Assembly: GCF_001308875.1 (NCBI RefSeq)
Contig: NZ_KQ465116.1
Span: forward strand, 1 to 64,000
Reading direction: 5' to 3'
Source of the DNA: Lysinibacillus sp. ZYM-1
GTDB taxonomy: Bacteria; Bacillota; Bacilli; Bacillales_A; Planococcaceae
Length of the DNA stretch: 64,000 nucleotides
Below the pieces are notes generated by a model. It saw nothing but the letters and a program-made list of their open reading frames with translations, ran no database searches and had not been told where the DNA came from. Position 1 is the stretch's first letter, and each line of letters begins with the position of its first letter. Positions 48,817 through 58,737 of the stretch are shown piece after piece. A program made the position numbers and the translations under genes.

Positions 48817-49659
48817 TTATGCACGTTTGAAACCTTCTCCTAATACCTCATAGGCATCCGAAACGATTACAAACGCTGATGGGTCAACGCTTTTAATGAG
48901 TTGTTTCAGCTTTGTGAATTCTGTCTGATAAACAACAACCATAAGAACTGGTCGTGCCTCTCCTGTATAGCCTCCAAATGCTTGCAACTTGGTTACACCA
49001 CGATTGATTTCAGCATAAATGGCTTCACGTACCTCATCTTGTTTCAACGTAATGATATAGACCATTTTAGATTGACTAAAACCTAGCTGAATAATATCAA
49101 TCGTTTTAGTTGTTACATAAAGTCCAATTAGGGCATACAAACCTTTTTCTAAATCAAAAACAACTGCTGCACTAATCGCAATGATGCCATCTATTAACAG
49201 TACACTTGTACCAAGCGATAATCCAGTAAACTTCGTAATGATTTGCGCTAGTAAATCAGTGCCACCAGTAGAAGCATTCCCTTTAAAGACAAGTCCTATT
49301 CCTAATCCAACAACAATTCCGCCAAAAAGAGCTCCAAGCAAAGGATTATCAGTCCAAGGCTCCCAGCTATTTGTTAGCAAGACAATAAACGGTAAAGTAA
49401 TCGTCCCAATAAATGATTTTATGCCAAATTTTTTGCCGAGAAATAAGACACCCGCTATAAATAACGGAACATTAAAAGCATATTGAACAATACCTGGATT
49501 CCAACCAAATAAGCCATGCAAAATCGTACTTATTCCACTTACCCCACCTGAAGCAACCTGATTTGGTAATAAAAAGACATTAAAACCAATAGCAATCACT
49601 GCCGCCCCTACAATAACATATACATACTCCACAATGTTTTCCCTAACATCATGTTTCAT
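48817..49659 (-). CDS. yvjA: YitT family membrane protein (YvjA-like)
   Basis: This 280-residue protein has five or six N-terminal transmembrane helices, with the family opening IAIGFNVFLLPNQVASGGVS and GNASTGGTDLLAQI near residue 130. It ends in a DUF2179 soluble domain (about 215-275) with GVTKLQAFGGYTGE. The function is unknown; related DUF2179 proteins are suspected of nucleotide or small-molecule binding. It sits next to cccB as in B. subtilis. Confidence 0.88.
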   Translation of the reverse strand: MKHDVRENIVEYVYVIVGAAVIAIGFNVFLLPNQVASGGVSGISTILHGLFGWNPGIVQYAFNVPLFIAGVLFLGKKFGIKSFIGTITLPFIVLLTNSWEPWTDNPLLGALFGGIVVGLGIGLVFKGNASTGGTDLLAQIITKFTGLSLGTSVLLIDGIIAISAAVVFDLEKGLYALIGLYVTTKTIDIIQLGFSQSKMVYIITLKQDEVREAIYAEINRGVTKLQAFGGYTGEARPVLMVVVYQTEFTKLKQLIKSVDPSAFVIVSDAYEVLGEGFKRA

Positions 49660-49775
49660 TTCCCCACGCCCACTTCAACTATCAGAATTTTTTAAAGACT
49701 AGATGATTATAGCAAATCCTTTCTCCATTGAGAACTTCATCTTGATGAAGGGATCTGCTATTGCGGAAGATAAAA

Positions 49776-49812
49776 AATAAGCTATCTTCAACTGAATGTA
49801 AGATAGCTTATT
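49776..49812 (-). terminator. Terminator of the EAL/HDOD gene
   Basis: AATAAGCTATCTT (49776-49788) pairs perfectly with AAGATAGCTTATT (49800-49812), then TTTTTT on the minus strand. Confidence 0.92.
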
Positions 49813-49829
49813 GTTCTAAGTTTAGGGGT

Positions 49830-51059
49830 TTAAAATGACTTTTCTGCCCACTCCATTGCCTCATAATATAAAAGATCCATATCGACAAGTGGGATATTCA
49901 ATTGTGCACCTAACTCCTCTAGTCGTACCCAATCTAATTTACCAAGTGCGATACTAAATTCTAGAAAAGGCGTCATGTCCGTTTCATTACCTAAGATTGT
50001 ATTTGTAATATCTTCTGAAAATGGTAGCTGCTGCAATATGACACACATTGGTCTTTGTAGCAATGTATCAATAAGCGAGAACATGCCTACTAAGAAATAT
50101 TCTGAGAAATTCTTTTTGTAAGATAGCTTGGCTAACTTCTCACAAACTTTTGCTCGGAATAACGAAGTACACATCACTTCTTTAAAAAGATCAGAATCTG
50201 CATCGATATCAATTTCTCGCATTGCTAATAGATAAATCCATTTTCGTAAATTGGATATTCCTAATAACACAATTGCTTGTTTGATGGAGCGTACTTTAGA
50301 TTTTGAACGCTTAGAAGAATTATTAATCATTTGTAATAATTTATACGTCAAAGAAATATCTCGTTCGATATTTTCTGCTAATAATTGAATATTAGGTTCT
50401 TCTTCTTTTAACAAAGAGATTATATGAATATACTGAATCGCATTAGCAGGGATGTCTGTTGCTTTTATAATTTGAGGTTGTTCAAAAAAATAGCCTTGAA
50501 ATAGTACGTAACCTGAAGATTTAGCCACTTCAAATTGATGACGAGTCTCTACTTTTTCAGCGAGCAATTGAATGTGTGGAAAATTTTCCTTTACCTTATT
50601 TTCAATCTCCATTCTTTTGACCATAGATGTTGCTAGAAAATCTACTTTAATATAATCAATATGTTTAAATAATTCATCATATATTTCAACTTGTTCATCC
50701 ATAATAAAATCATCTAATGCAATTTGAAAACCATATTTTTTTAACTCCATCACTCGTTCCACTAATTGAGATGTCAGTGGAACATCCTCTAAAACTTCAA
50801 TTACAACCTGTGAAGGATTTAAAAATTCATGAATGGAGCTCATGAGTAAGTTGTCAGTAAAATTAACAAAGCCTGGCTTACCTTTCGTTACCTCTTCAAA
50901 ACCAATTGAAAGAAATGAGTTCACAAGTACATCAATAGTTGCTGCATCTGAATCAACCATTGGAAAGGCATTTACGTTTTTGCCACGATATAATAATTCA
51001 TACGCAACGACCTGTTCATGAAGATTAAAAATAGGCTGCCTGCCAATAAATACTTCCAT
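49830..51059 (-). CDS. EAL-like/HDOD domain signalling protein (YuxH type)
   Basis: This 409-residue protein has an N-terminal EAL-like domain (about 1-195), with AYELLYRG in place of a canonical EAL motif and LLAEKVETRHQFEVA. A C-terminal HDOD domain (about 200-390) follows. The layout is that of YuxH-type proteins, which include cyclic-di-GMP phosphodiesterase-like members. The altered EAL motif makes catalysis uncertain; it may instead sense or bind the nucleotide. The ATG at 51059 follows GTGGGGG. It is monocistronic. Confidence 0.85.
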   Translation of the reverse strand: MEVFIGRQPIFNLHEQVVAYELLYRGKNVNAFPMVDSDAATIDVLVNSFLSIGFEEVTKGKPGFVNFTDNLLMSSIHEFLNPSQVVIEVLEDVPLTSQLVERVMELKKYGFQIALDDFIMDEQVEIYDELFKHIDYIKVDFLATSMVKRMEIENKVKENFPHIQLLAEKVETRHQFEVAKSSGYVLFQGYFFEQPQIIKATDIPANAIQYIHIISLLKEEEPNIQLLAENIERDISLTYKLLQMINNSSKRSKSKVRSIKQAIVLLGISNLRKWIYLLAMREIDIDADSDLFKEVMCTSLFRAKVCEKLAKLSYKKNFSEYFLVGMFSLIDTLLQRPMCVILQQLPFSEDITNTILGNETDMTPFLEFSIALGKLDWVRLEELGAQLNIPLVDMDLLYYEAMEWAEKSF

Positions 51060-51182
51060 TTCGTTGCCCCCACTTCTCCATATTCTAGTAATTAATAGTA
51101 TAACATTTTTTACGACCTGATGCTTATACTTCAATATAATTTATCATCACCATTTAGGATTTACTAGATCCTTATTTTTCAT

Positions 51183-51226
51183 AAAAAAAGACAGTCCAAG
51201 TGATATTGCACCACTTTAGGACTGTC
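51183..51226 (-). terminator. DedA gene terminator
   Basis: GACAGTCC (51190-51197) pairs with GGACTGTC (51219-51226), with an inner AAGTG/CACTT stem, then a T-tract on the minus strand. Confidence 0.88.
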
Positions 51227-51230
51227 CTAA

Positions 51231-51878
51231 TTATTTGCCAACCTTGGCTTTAATCGCACCAATTACTGCAGGCACGACAGAGATAAAGATAATCAATATG
51301 AGCACAACAGAGAAGTTATCTTTAATAATAGGAATATTACCAAAGAAGTAACCAAGTAATGTACAGCTGAATACCCATAATACTGCACCTAAAATATTAT
51401 AAAGTAAGAAGTAGCTATAATTCATTTTACTTGCACCCGCTACGAATGGGATAAATGTACGGATAAATGGCATAAAACGAGCTATAACAATCGTTTTTCC
51501 ACCATGTGTATTAAAGAATTTTTCAGCTGCTTCCATACGTTCTTTTTTAACAACTCTTCCAAGAAGACTCTTTGGAGGAATGGATGTTCCGACTTTATGT
51601 CCAATATGGTAGTTCATTGTATCACCTAGAATGGCCGCTGCTAAAAATACTGGAATTAGTATCCACATATCAAAGGCCCCCATTGCAGCAGCCAATGTAC
51701 CACTTGCAAATAGCAATGAATCACCCGGTAAGAATGGGAAAATAACGACTCCTGTTTCTACAAAAACAATTGCAAATAAAATAAGATAACTCCAATTGCC
51801 AAAATCACGAATAATTTCTTCTAAATGCACATCGATATGCATAATAAAGCTTATTAACTCCTTAATGAGTTCTATCAT
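51231..51878 (-). CDS. DedA family membrane protein
   Basis: This 215-residue protein shows the DedA pattern: FVETGVVIFPFLPGDSLLF near residue 40, GDTMNYHIGHKVG near 85 and RFMPFIRTFIPFVAGASKM near 133. It has about four to five hydrophobic segments. DedA proteins are half-type lipid scramblases or transporters, with some moving undecaprenyl phosphate or phosphatidylethanolamine. The substrate here is not known. Confidence 0.9.
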   Translation of the reverse strand: MIELIKELISFIMHIDVHLEEIIRDFGNWSYLILFAIVFVETGVVIFPFLPGDSLLFASGTLAAAMGAFDMWILIPVFLAAAILGDTMNYHIGHKVGTSIPPKSLLGRVVKKERMEAAEKFFNTHGGKTIVIARFMPFIRTFIPFVAGASKMNYSYFLLYNILGAVLWVFSCTLLGYFFGNIPIIKDNFSVVLILIIFISVVPAVIGAIKAKVGK

Positions 51879-52087
51879 GTTTTTGTATGCTCTCTTTCAA
51901 TAGTATTTTTGCCTAAAAGCTTTGACGTAGCCTTACATCAAAGGGTTCCAGTTTTGTACGTCTTTTTACATTACTTCCTCACTATATGGCAAGCTCTTGA
52001 AAAGTATGTAGAAGATTTCACAAGTTTGATTTTATCACTTACAGATAGCTACGCTCAACTCATTTTACTATTATACGAATAATGTAC

Positions 52088-52124
52088 AAAAAAAGAGCTA
52101 CCATTTTTCAATAGTAGCTTTTTT
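52088..52124 (-). terminator. Terminator of the acyl-CoA ligase gene
   Basis: AGCTAC (52096-52101) pairs with GTAGCT (52114-52119), extended by A/T pairs, with a T-tract on the minus strand. Confidence 0.8.
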
Positions 52125-52127
52125 CGT

Positions 52128-53675
52128 TTATACCTTTTCTTTTAAAGAGCGGCGAAGTATTTTTCCAGTCGTGTTTTTAGGTAGTTCATCCATAATTTCA
52201 ATCACCTTTGGCACCTTATATTTCACCATATGCTTGCCACAATATGATAAAAGATCTTCAGTCGTAGTGGCTGCAACTTCTTTTAATACAACATATGCAT
52301 GAACAGCCTCCCCTAAGTTAGGATCAGGGAACCCAACCACTGCTGCCTCCACAATATTATTATGGGCAAACAATACTTCCTCAACCTCTCTAGGATAGAC
52401 ATTATAGCCTCCTACAATAATCATATCCTTTTTACGATCGACAATGTAAAAATAGCCTTCGTCATCAACTTTCGCTAAATCCCCTGTATAGAGCCAGCCA
52501 TCGCGGATCGCCATCGCCGTTTCCTCTGGCATTTTATAATAACCCTTCATAACGTTAGGACCACGTACTATTAGCTCCCCAACCTCACCAACAGGTACTT
52601 CCTGACCGTTCACATCAACTACTCTATTCTCTACATTGCTAATTGATGTACCAATAGATCCAGCTTTACGATCACGATCTAATGGATTAAAGCATGTCAC
52701 GGGAGAAGCTTCTGAAAGCCCGTATCCTTCTGATACACGCACATTAAATTTCTGCTCGAAATTATGTAATAGTGCAACAGGTAAAGAGGCACCCCCTGAA
52801 ATAGCTAAACGAATTGTCGAGAAATCTTCCGGATTGCCTTCAGGTAATTGATATAAGAAATTATACATAGTTGGAACCCCAGCAAATACTGTTGCTTTTT
52901 GCTCTCGTGCTAAAGCAAAAATTTCTGTAGGGCTAAATCTTGGTGCTAGTAAAATCGTTGCTCCACTTAATAATGGCGCATTTACTACAACTGTTAAGGC
53001 AAAGACATGGAATACTGGCAATGTGGCAATGACACGATCATCTTCTTTGATTCCCAAATAATGGGCAACATCACGAGCATTTGAATACACATTCCCATGT
53101 GTCAGCATAGCCCCTTTTGGACTGCCCGTAGTGCCAGAAGTATATAAAATAATAGCATTTTCATCATCTGCCACTTCAACAGGTTGTAAAGATTGAGAGG
53201 TATTGGCGACGATTTGTGTAAATAAATGTGTTTTTTCTTGTGCTGTTGGTGATAAAGATGCTACTTTTTCCGCGATATCCGCCGTTGTTTCACAGACTAC
53301 AAATGCTTTTACTTGTGGAAATGCTTGTACACCTTTCTCTACCAATGGCAGCAAAAGATCCAGCGCAATGACCGCTTTTACATCCCCATTATGCAAAATA
53401 TAAGAAATTTCATCTGGTGTATAAATTGGGTTAACTGGAATTGCCGTTGCCCCTAAACGCATTGTTGCATACAACGCAATTAAATAATGTGGTGTATTGC
53501 CGAGTAAAAACGCCACATGGTCCCCTTTTTCAACCCCTAAATCTTGTAACCCCTTTGCAAAGCGACCAACTGTATGCTCGAATTCCCCGTATGTCGTATC
53601 CTTCCCCATAAAATGATACGCAACTTTATCCGGTTGTTCTGTTGCCTGTTGGCGAACACGTGAAACTAAATTCAA
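52128..53675 (-). CDS. Long-chain fatty acid--CoA ligase
   Basis: This 515-residue adenylate-forming enzyme has the ATP-binding ILYTSGTTGSPKGAMLTH near residue 172 and GYGLSEASPVTCFNP near 310. It also shows DGWLYTGDLAKVDDEGYFYI near 400 and the catalytic Lys in PKNTTGKILRR at the C-terminus. It activates fatty acids as CoA thioesters, feeding beta-oxidation or lipid synthesis. B. subtilis has several such paralogues (LcfA, LcfB, YhfL); the precise orthologue is not resolved. It is monocistronic. Confidence 0.9.
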   Translation of the reverse strand: MNLVSRVRQQATEQPDKVAYHFMGKDTTYGEFEHTVGRFAKGLQDLGVEKGDHVAFLLGNTPHYLIALYATMRLGATAIPVNPIYTPDEISYILHNGDVKAVIALDLLLPLVEKGVQAFPQVKAFVVCETTADIAEKVASLSPTAQEKTHLFTQIVANTSQSLQPVEVADDENAIILYTSGTTGSPKGAMLTHGNVYSNARDVAHYLGIKEDDRVIATLPVFHVFALTVVVNAPLLSGATILLAPRFSPTEIFALAREQKATVFAGVPTMYNFLYQLPEGNPEDFSTIRLAISGGASLPVALLHNFEQKFNVRVSEGYGLSEASPVTCFNPLDRDRKAGSIGTSISNVENRVVDVNGQEVPVGEVGELIVRGPNVMKGYYKMPEETAMAIRDGWLYTGDLAKVDDEGYFYIVDRKKDMIIVGGYNVYPREVEEVLFAHNNIVEAAVVGFPDPNLGEAVHAYVVLKEVAATTTEDLLSYCGKHMVKYKVPKVIEIMDELPKNTTGKILRRSLKEKV

Positions 53676-53817
53676 TTACACCATCCCCTTATCGTATAAA
53701 ATGAATCGTTATTCAGTAATATTATATAAGAAATATATCTAAAAAACAATGAGTCTTTTTATTTCATGTCATAAATTACGTCAAATAATTCATTTTTTTC
53801 TCTTTCAAACAAATACA

Positions 53818-55752
53818 TCACGAACGAATATGAGAAATGTATCGCCAACGAATTAAATAAAAATACACTACCTGTATTAAAACAAAAAAGCCAAAAGCAA
53901 AGAATACCTCTTTAACTATGGAAATATTCGCAATATCTTTCAAAATGCCCTGTACCATCAGAAAAGCAAAGGCACTATGCATCATAGCAACGCCCCAAGG
54001 TAAGAAAAATTGTGGAAATAAATGGCGGTTAACAAGCTTCTTTAACTCTGTATCTGTTAAACCCATGCGCTTTAACACATCAAATTTACGCTTTTCTCGT
54101 TCTAGTGAAGTATGCAATTTAAAATAGATAAAGCTTCCCGCAGCTAGTAAGAATACGGTAGCTACTAAAACACCCACTAATGTAAATAATGAGTAGGTAG
54201 CTAATATATAAGAATAATTTAAACCAGCATTTTCAAAGTAGAATGGACTAAATTTATCCTTCTTAAGAAAATATAAATTGGATTCTAAATAATCTATATC
54301 CTTACCGATTTCTTTTGTTTCCATCCACTGTGGAATCACAAATGTAAATAAATGATAGCTTGGTTGAATGATGTTCTTTTCAGAAATCGGATTAATAAGA
54401 TTTGCAAAATCCTCATCACTAATAACGATAGAATTAACACTTACAATAGAACCAGGAAACACTATCTTCGGATAGACACTATCGATCGTAATCGGTATCG
54501 AATTTTCTTCAAGTACAGTATGCACAACTCTATCTTTTAATTTTTTTAGGGAATCCTCTGAATAAGGAATAAAAACTGCCTCTCCAGAATCCATATTTAA
54601 TAATGGATAACTATAGGAAGATAGCAAGACATTCATATCGGACTCTCGAAAAACTTCCACTTCATTTTGTGTGAAAGAAGATGTTTGCTTAACAACAACA
54701 AAGCGGGACAGCTGATAAGATAAACCCTTCTCTTCTAATTGTAGCCGCAATGAATTGATATGCTCCCGTTCATAAGGATTATCAATGTCTCCCTTATAAA
54801 CTAATCCTAGTGGATTTAAACGATCATATTGGGTTGTATAGGAGGACATTGTTGCTAATACACCTACAGATAAAAAAGCGAGTGTGGATACCATAGTGAC
54901 AACAAAAAACATTTTCACATTATCCATCATAATATGTGTTTGCTCGGCAAGTGAAAGAAGACGATATCGTTGCCAATGAAATTTACGTTTGCCACGTGCT
55001 AAATCTAAAAAACATGGAACAGAGTCGCTAAAAAAATAATAAGTCCCAAATGTTGCTGAAAATGGTATCAATAGCGTGAGTCCTATCAAGGAAGTATGTC
55101 CCACAACAAATGCTAGAATATACGTCGTTAATATTAAAGTAATTCCATATACAGCACGAATTTTGGAATAGGTTGTTAAACTATTTAAATAATCACTGCC
55201 TTTAATGAGATCTCGCAATTTTCTCTCTCTTGTAAAATACACACTAATAAAGGAAATCACGACAAAGGCACTTGTGAAAACACCTATTGTCAGTAGGAAT
55301 GGCTGCCAAGAAACATACAGTGGTAACTCATCCAAATGCAAAATTTCCCGCACAATCATGAAAAAGAATTTCGAAAAGGAGAAACCAAAAACAATTCCCA
55401 CAATGATGGAACCCGCCCCAATAATCATTGTCTCTAGAAAGACAAGTTTATTCATCTGACGCTTTTCCATTCCTAAATGCAATAAAATCGCAAATTCATG
55501 TGATCTAGCCTCTAAAAAGGCACTCATGGAATAATATAAAAAAAATAACGTAAAAAGCACGAGTACAATTTCAGCACCCACCATGCCAATAAGTGATACT
55601 TCTCCTAATATCCCGCGTTCAATATCAGGATGAAACATCAGCATTGAATAGATAAAAAATACAGCCACAGAAAAAAAGCTCGCCATGAAAAAGGCACCAT
55701 ATATCCGGCTGTTCCGTACGACATTACGGTAAGCGAATTGTCGAAAGGTCAC
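53818..55752 (-). CDS. Bce-type ABC transporter permease
   Basis: This 644-residue permease has the BceB/YxdM layout of ten transmembrane helices. FtsX-like segments occur at both ends, and a large extracellular domain (about 310-515) lies before the last helices. It works with the ATPase just upstream. Such transporters expel or detoxify peptide antibiotics, usually by freeing lipid II cycle intermediates, and also act as sensors for the linked kinase. It overlaps the ATPase gene by 29 bases. Confidence 0.9.
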   Translation of the reverse strand: MTFRQFAYRNVVRNSRIYGAFFMASFFSVAVFFIYSMLMFHPDIERGILGEVSLIGMVGAEIVLVLFTLFFLYYSMSAFLEARSHEFAILLHLGMEKRQMNKLVFLETMIIGAGSIIVGIVFGFSFSKFFFMIVREILHLDELPLYVSWQPFLLTIGVFTSAFVVISFISVYFTRERKLRDLIKGSDYLNSLTTYSKIRAVYGITLILTTYILAFVVGHTSLIGLTLLIPFSATFGTYYFFSDSVPCFLDLARGKRKFHWQRYRLLSLAEQTHIMMDNVKMFFVVTMVSTLAFLSVGVLATMSSYTTQYDRLNPLGLVYKGDIDNPYEREHINSLRLQLEEKGLSYQLSRFVVVKQTSSFTQNEVEVFRESDMNVLLSSYSYPLLNMDSGEAVFIPYSEDSLKKLKDRVVHTVLEENSIPITIDSVYPKIVFPGSIVSVNSIVISDEDFANLINPISEKNIIQPSYHLFTFVIPQWMETKEIGKDIDYLESNLYFLKKDKFSPFYFENAGLNYSYILATYSLFTLVGVLVATVFLLAAGSFIYFKLHTSLEREKRKFDVLKRMGLTDTELKKLVNRHLFPQFFLPWGVAMMHSAFAFLMVQGILKDIANISIVKEVFFAFGFFVLIQVVYFYLIRWRYISHIRS

Positions 55753-56500
55753 CTACTTGCCCTCCTCCTAGTAAGCTCAATACATTCAATATACGTTGGA
55801 AAAACATTTGACGACGGTCATCTCGATAAATTTCATTGAAAAATTCGCCATCCTTGATGAATAACACTCGATCACAGTAACTTGCTGCAATTGGATCATG
55901 TGTGACCATCACAATCGTCGTATGTTTATCCTTATTTACTTTCGTCAAAAGTTCAAGGACGTCACGTGAAGAATTCGAATCTAAATTACCTGTTGGCTCA
56001 TCTGCCAGAATGAGGCTTGGATTATGAATAAGCGCTCGACCAATGGCCGTTCTTTGTGCTTGGCCACCAGAAATTTCATTTGGACGTTTGTGCAAGAAGG
56101 GCGTTAGGTCTAACTTTTCGACGATACTAGCTAGACGTTCCTCCATTACCTCTAATGGCTGTTGGTCTAATGTTAATGGTAGCACGATATTTTCTTCAAC
56201 CGTCAGCATATGCAAAAGATTGAAGTCCTGAAACACAAAACCTAGCTGCCTTCTTCTAAAATAAGCTAGCTCTGTAGCATTGAGCTTATGTGGGTTCATA
56301 CCATCTAAAATTATTTCACCACTCGTTGGTTCATCGATAGTAGAAATAATATTTAATAATGTTGTTTTGCCGCTTCCGGAAGGTCCCATTACTGCTAAAA
56401 ACTCACCCTCCTCCACCTCAAAACTCAATTGATTTAAGGCACGATGTGTGACCTTGCCCTCATAAACTTTTGTCACATCTTTAATTTGTAAAATAGGCAT
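55724..56500 (-). CDS. Bce-type ABC transporter ATP-binding protein
   Basis: This 258-residue ATPase shows Walker A GPSGSGKTTL near residue 40, signature ISGGQAQR near 143 and Walker B LILADEPTGNLDS near 165, followed by VMVTHDP. The C-terminal tail of about 30 residues, RRQMFFQRILNVLSLLGG, extends past the usual fold. It powers the adjacent Bce-type permease. The gene lies between an unidentified 141-residue ORF and the permease. Confidence 0.93.
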   Translation of the reverse strand: MPILQIKDVTKVYEGKVTHRALNQLSFEVEEGEFLAVMGPSGSGKTTLLNIISTIDEPTSGEIILDGMNPHKLNATELAYFRRRQLGFVFQDFNLLHMLTVEENIVLPLTLDQQPLEVMEERLASIVEKLDLTPFLHKRPNEISGGQAQRTAIGRALIHNPSLILADEPTGNLDSNSSRDVLELLTKVNKDKHTTIVMVTHDPIAASYCDRVLFIKDGEFFNEIYRDDRRQMFFQRILNVLSLLGGGQVGDLSTIRLP

Positions 56501-56512
56501 ACTTCATTCACC

Positions 56513-56938
56513 TTATTTCTTCATTAATTCTAAGGATTGTGGTAAAAGCCACTGTAATACAACCTCAAAGCCGATTTGAAAATGGGGCTCAGTAAATTCT
56601 AAAATGGACTCTTCCTCTACCAAACTAAAACAATGCTCACCTATAATGACATCCCAAGCATCCATTTCCCCCTCTATAATTTCACCACATACAGTGTAAT
56701 GACCACTATACATAATCTGTTGACCTTCGACGGGAAATGCATTCAATAATGTTGGTTGTTGTAAGTTTAACCCAAGGATATTTGAAAAATGTAATAGTTC
56801 TTCATCTAGTACTTCATTTGCCATGACGAAATTTTGATAGGATAAACGATCGCCCTCTTGCATATGTGTCATATAAAGAGACCTTGTTTGCTCCTTATCA
56901 ATATTTAATAGCCAACCATCAATGCTTACTTCTGTCAT
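56513..56938 (-). CDS. Unidentified 141-residue protein in a Bce-type module
   Basis: This soluble acidic protein lies 11 bases from the kinase gene and 12 bases from the ATPase gene, with ribosome binding sites overlapping its neighbours, so it is clearly part of the operon. There is no signal peptide or membrane helix. It begins MTEVSIDGWLLNIDKEQTR and has a central beta-rich stretch YSGHYTVCGEIIEGEMDAWD. I do not recognise the family. Standard Bce modules have no such gene. It may be an accessory or resistance protein, but nothing in the sequence proves that. Confidence 0.75.
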   Translation of the reverse strand: MTEVSIDGWLLNIDKEQTRSLYMTHMQEGDRLSYQNFVMANEVLDEELLHFSNILGLNLQQPTLLNAFPVEGQQIMYSGHYTVCGEIIEGEMDAWDVIIGEHCFSLVEEESILEFTEPHFQIGFEVVLQWLLPQSLELMKK

Positions 56939-56949
56939 CCTAGCTCCCC

Positions 56950-57933
56950 CTAATTTGTAAATGTCACTGTAACGATTGTCCCTTTTCCTACCTCTGATGT
57001 AATAACCAATTCATGTCCAAGCTTTTCACAAATTTCCTTGGCTAAATAAAGGCCCATCCCAGTAGATTCCCCTGTTTTCCGCCCATTTTCACCAGTAAAA
57101 AAGGCTTTCGTAACACGTGAAAGATCGGAAGCTGGAATACCAATTCCCTCATCGCAAATGGCTAGTTGTACATAGTCATCTTTTTCAATGGCAGAAATGA
57201 CTATTTTTTTATTGGCTTCAAATGTGTATTTCACCGCATTGGTTACAAACTGACCGAGAATGAAGCGAAGCCATTTCGAATCACTAGCAACAATAAGATC
57301 ATCCTCTATATGAATTTCAGGGAAAACTCTTTTCGTAATAAATAAACGTTTATTTTCATTAACAGTTGCAGTCACGATAGCCTTTAACGCTACCTGTTCT
57401 ACTTGCATATCATCTTCAAAGTTTTCTAATCGCGCATTCACAAGCACCATGTCTAAGCCTCTACGTAAACGATCAATTTCCTCCTGCACATTCTTCTTAT
57501 CAAGAGGCCGATCGTCTTGCAAAAGTAACTCAATCACAGAAATAGGTGTTTTCATCTGATGCACCCACTGATTCATAAATTGATCATGACGTTTTTGACT
57601 TGCGTATAATGAATGCAGCTCATGTTGATAAAATCGATATAACTCATGCATATATTTCTCGGTTTGCATTGCCTCTGGCGTTTTGGCGTTTTTTTGTAAC
57701 ACATCCTCCATAGCTGTAGGAAGCTGGGATATCTTCATCAAATAACGTTGTCGCATTAAATAACGGGCCAGTAAAAATGAACATAGTAGCACAAGACTGA
57801 TACAGAAGGAATATATAGCTGTATCAATATTTCTGAAACCATCTAGTCCATATAAAACCATGATGAAGCCAACTAATAAGAGCTGGAATACAATAAATGA
57901 TGCGTAATCGCGTAAAAATAATTTCCAGCCCAC
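56950..57933 (-). CDS. Intramembrane-sensing histidine kinase, BceS type
   Basis: This 327-residue kinase has two N-terminal transmembrane helices (about 12-30 and 38-57) with almost no extracellular loop, typical of BceS-like kinases that sense through their transporter. The phosphorylated His125 is in VHQMKTPISVIELLL. The ATPase domain shows FVTNAVKYTFEANKK, DEGIGIPASDLSRV and GESTGMGLYLAKEI. It overlaps the response regulator stop by one base. Confidence 0.93.
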   Translation of the reverse strand: MGWKLFLRDYASFIVFQLLLVGFIMVLYGLDGFRNIDTAIYSFCISLVLLCSFLLARYLMRQRYLMKISQLPTAMEDVLQKNAKTPEAMQTEKYMHELYRFYQHELHSLYASQKRHDQFMNQWVHQMKTPISVIELLLQDDRPLDKKNVQEEIDRLRRGLDMVLVNARLENFEDDMQVEQVALKAIVTATVNENKRLFITKRVFPEIHIEDDLIVASDSKWLRFILGQFVTNAVKYTFEANKKIVISAIEKDDYVQLAICDEGIGIPASDLSRVTKAFFTGENGRKTGESTGMGLYLAKEICEKLGHELVITSEVGKGTIVTVTFTN

Positions 57934-58637
57934 TATAGCTCACCCGCACTCAATATGAATCGATAGCCTGCACCACGCACAGTTTCAATGGTTGACGAAA
58001 TATGATAATCCGCTAGCTTTTTACGGACGCGAGTCATATTAACATTCAACGTATTTTCATCGACAAATGCCTGATCATCCCAAAGTTCCTCTAAAAGTTG
58101 CTCACGTGCTACTACTTTCGGAGCATTCCCCATAAGTAGTTCTAAAATAATACACTCTTTTTTCTGAAGAGGAATTTCTAAATCATTTTTATGCAGCTCC
58201 ATTCTCTCTAAATGAAGAATAAGCTGCCCTTGCTTAATTGTCCGCTCTTCTTGCCTTGTAGCATACTCACCATATGTACGACGCAAATGACTACGAATTT
58301 TAGCCAAGACAATTTCATAATTAAAGGGCTTTGTAATAAAATCATCGCCCCCATTTTCAAGTGCAAAAATTTGGTCCATTTCACCTGAACGAGCAGAAAT
58401 AAAAACAATTGGACACGTTGTATGCTGACGTAACTGACGACACCAATAGTAGCCGTCATAAGAAGGTAAATTTATATCGAGCAGCACCATATGTGGATTA
58501 AATGCTGTAAATTCTTCTATAAGATGATCAAACTCTTGAATGGTTTCAACTTCGTATTGATATTTTCTAAGCGTTTCCGCTAGTAATGATGCAATCTTGA
58601 CATCATCTTCAACTATGAATATTCGATGCTTTTCCAT
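57933..58637 (-). CDS. OmpR-family response regulator, BceR type
   Basis: This 234-residue regulator has a receiver domain with Asp54 in VLLDINLPSYDG. A C-terminal winged helix follows (about 130-230), ending VRGAGYRFILSAGEL. It is the first gene of the RR-kinase-ORF-ATPase-permease operon and probably activates it when the transporter meets its peptide. AAAGGAG precedes the ATG. Confidence 0.94.
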   Translation of the reverse strand: MEKHRIFIVEDDVKIASLLAETLRKYQYEVETIQEFDHLIEEFTAFNPHMVLLDINLPSYDGYYWCRQLRQHTTCPIVFISARSGEMDQIFALENGGDDFITKPFNYEIVLAKIRSHLRRTYGEYATRQEERTIKQGQLILHLERMELHKNDLEIPLQKKECIILELLMGNAPKVVAREQLLEELWDDQAFVDENTLNVNMTRVRKKLADYHISSTIETVRGAGYRFILSAGEL

Positions 58638-58671
58638 ATCAACACTCCTTTCTATCTATATTGTATCAAAA

Positions 58672-58705
58672 AAAGGTTCGACGACATAATTGTCAGCGAA
58701 CCTTT
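58672..58705 (-). terminator. lplJ terminator
   Basis: AAAGGTTCG (58672-58680) pairs with CGAACCTTT (58697-58705), with an inner GACA/TGTC stem, and T residues follow on the minus strand. The response regulator gene begins 35 bases beyond. Confidence 0.9.
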
Positions 58706-58737
58706 AGGCTAAATCATTACACGAAATCGTATTTTTC

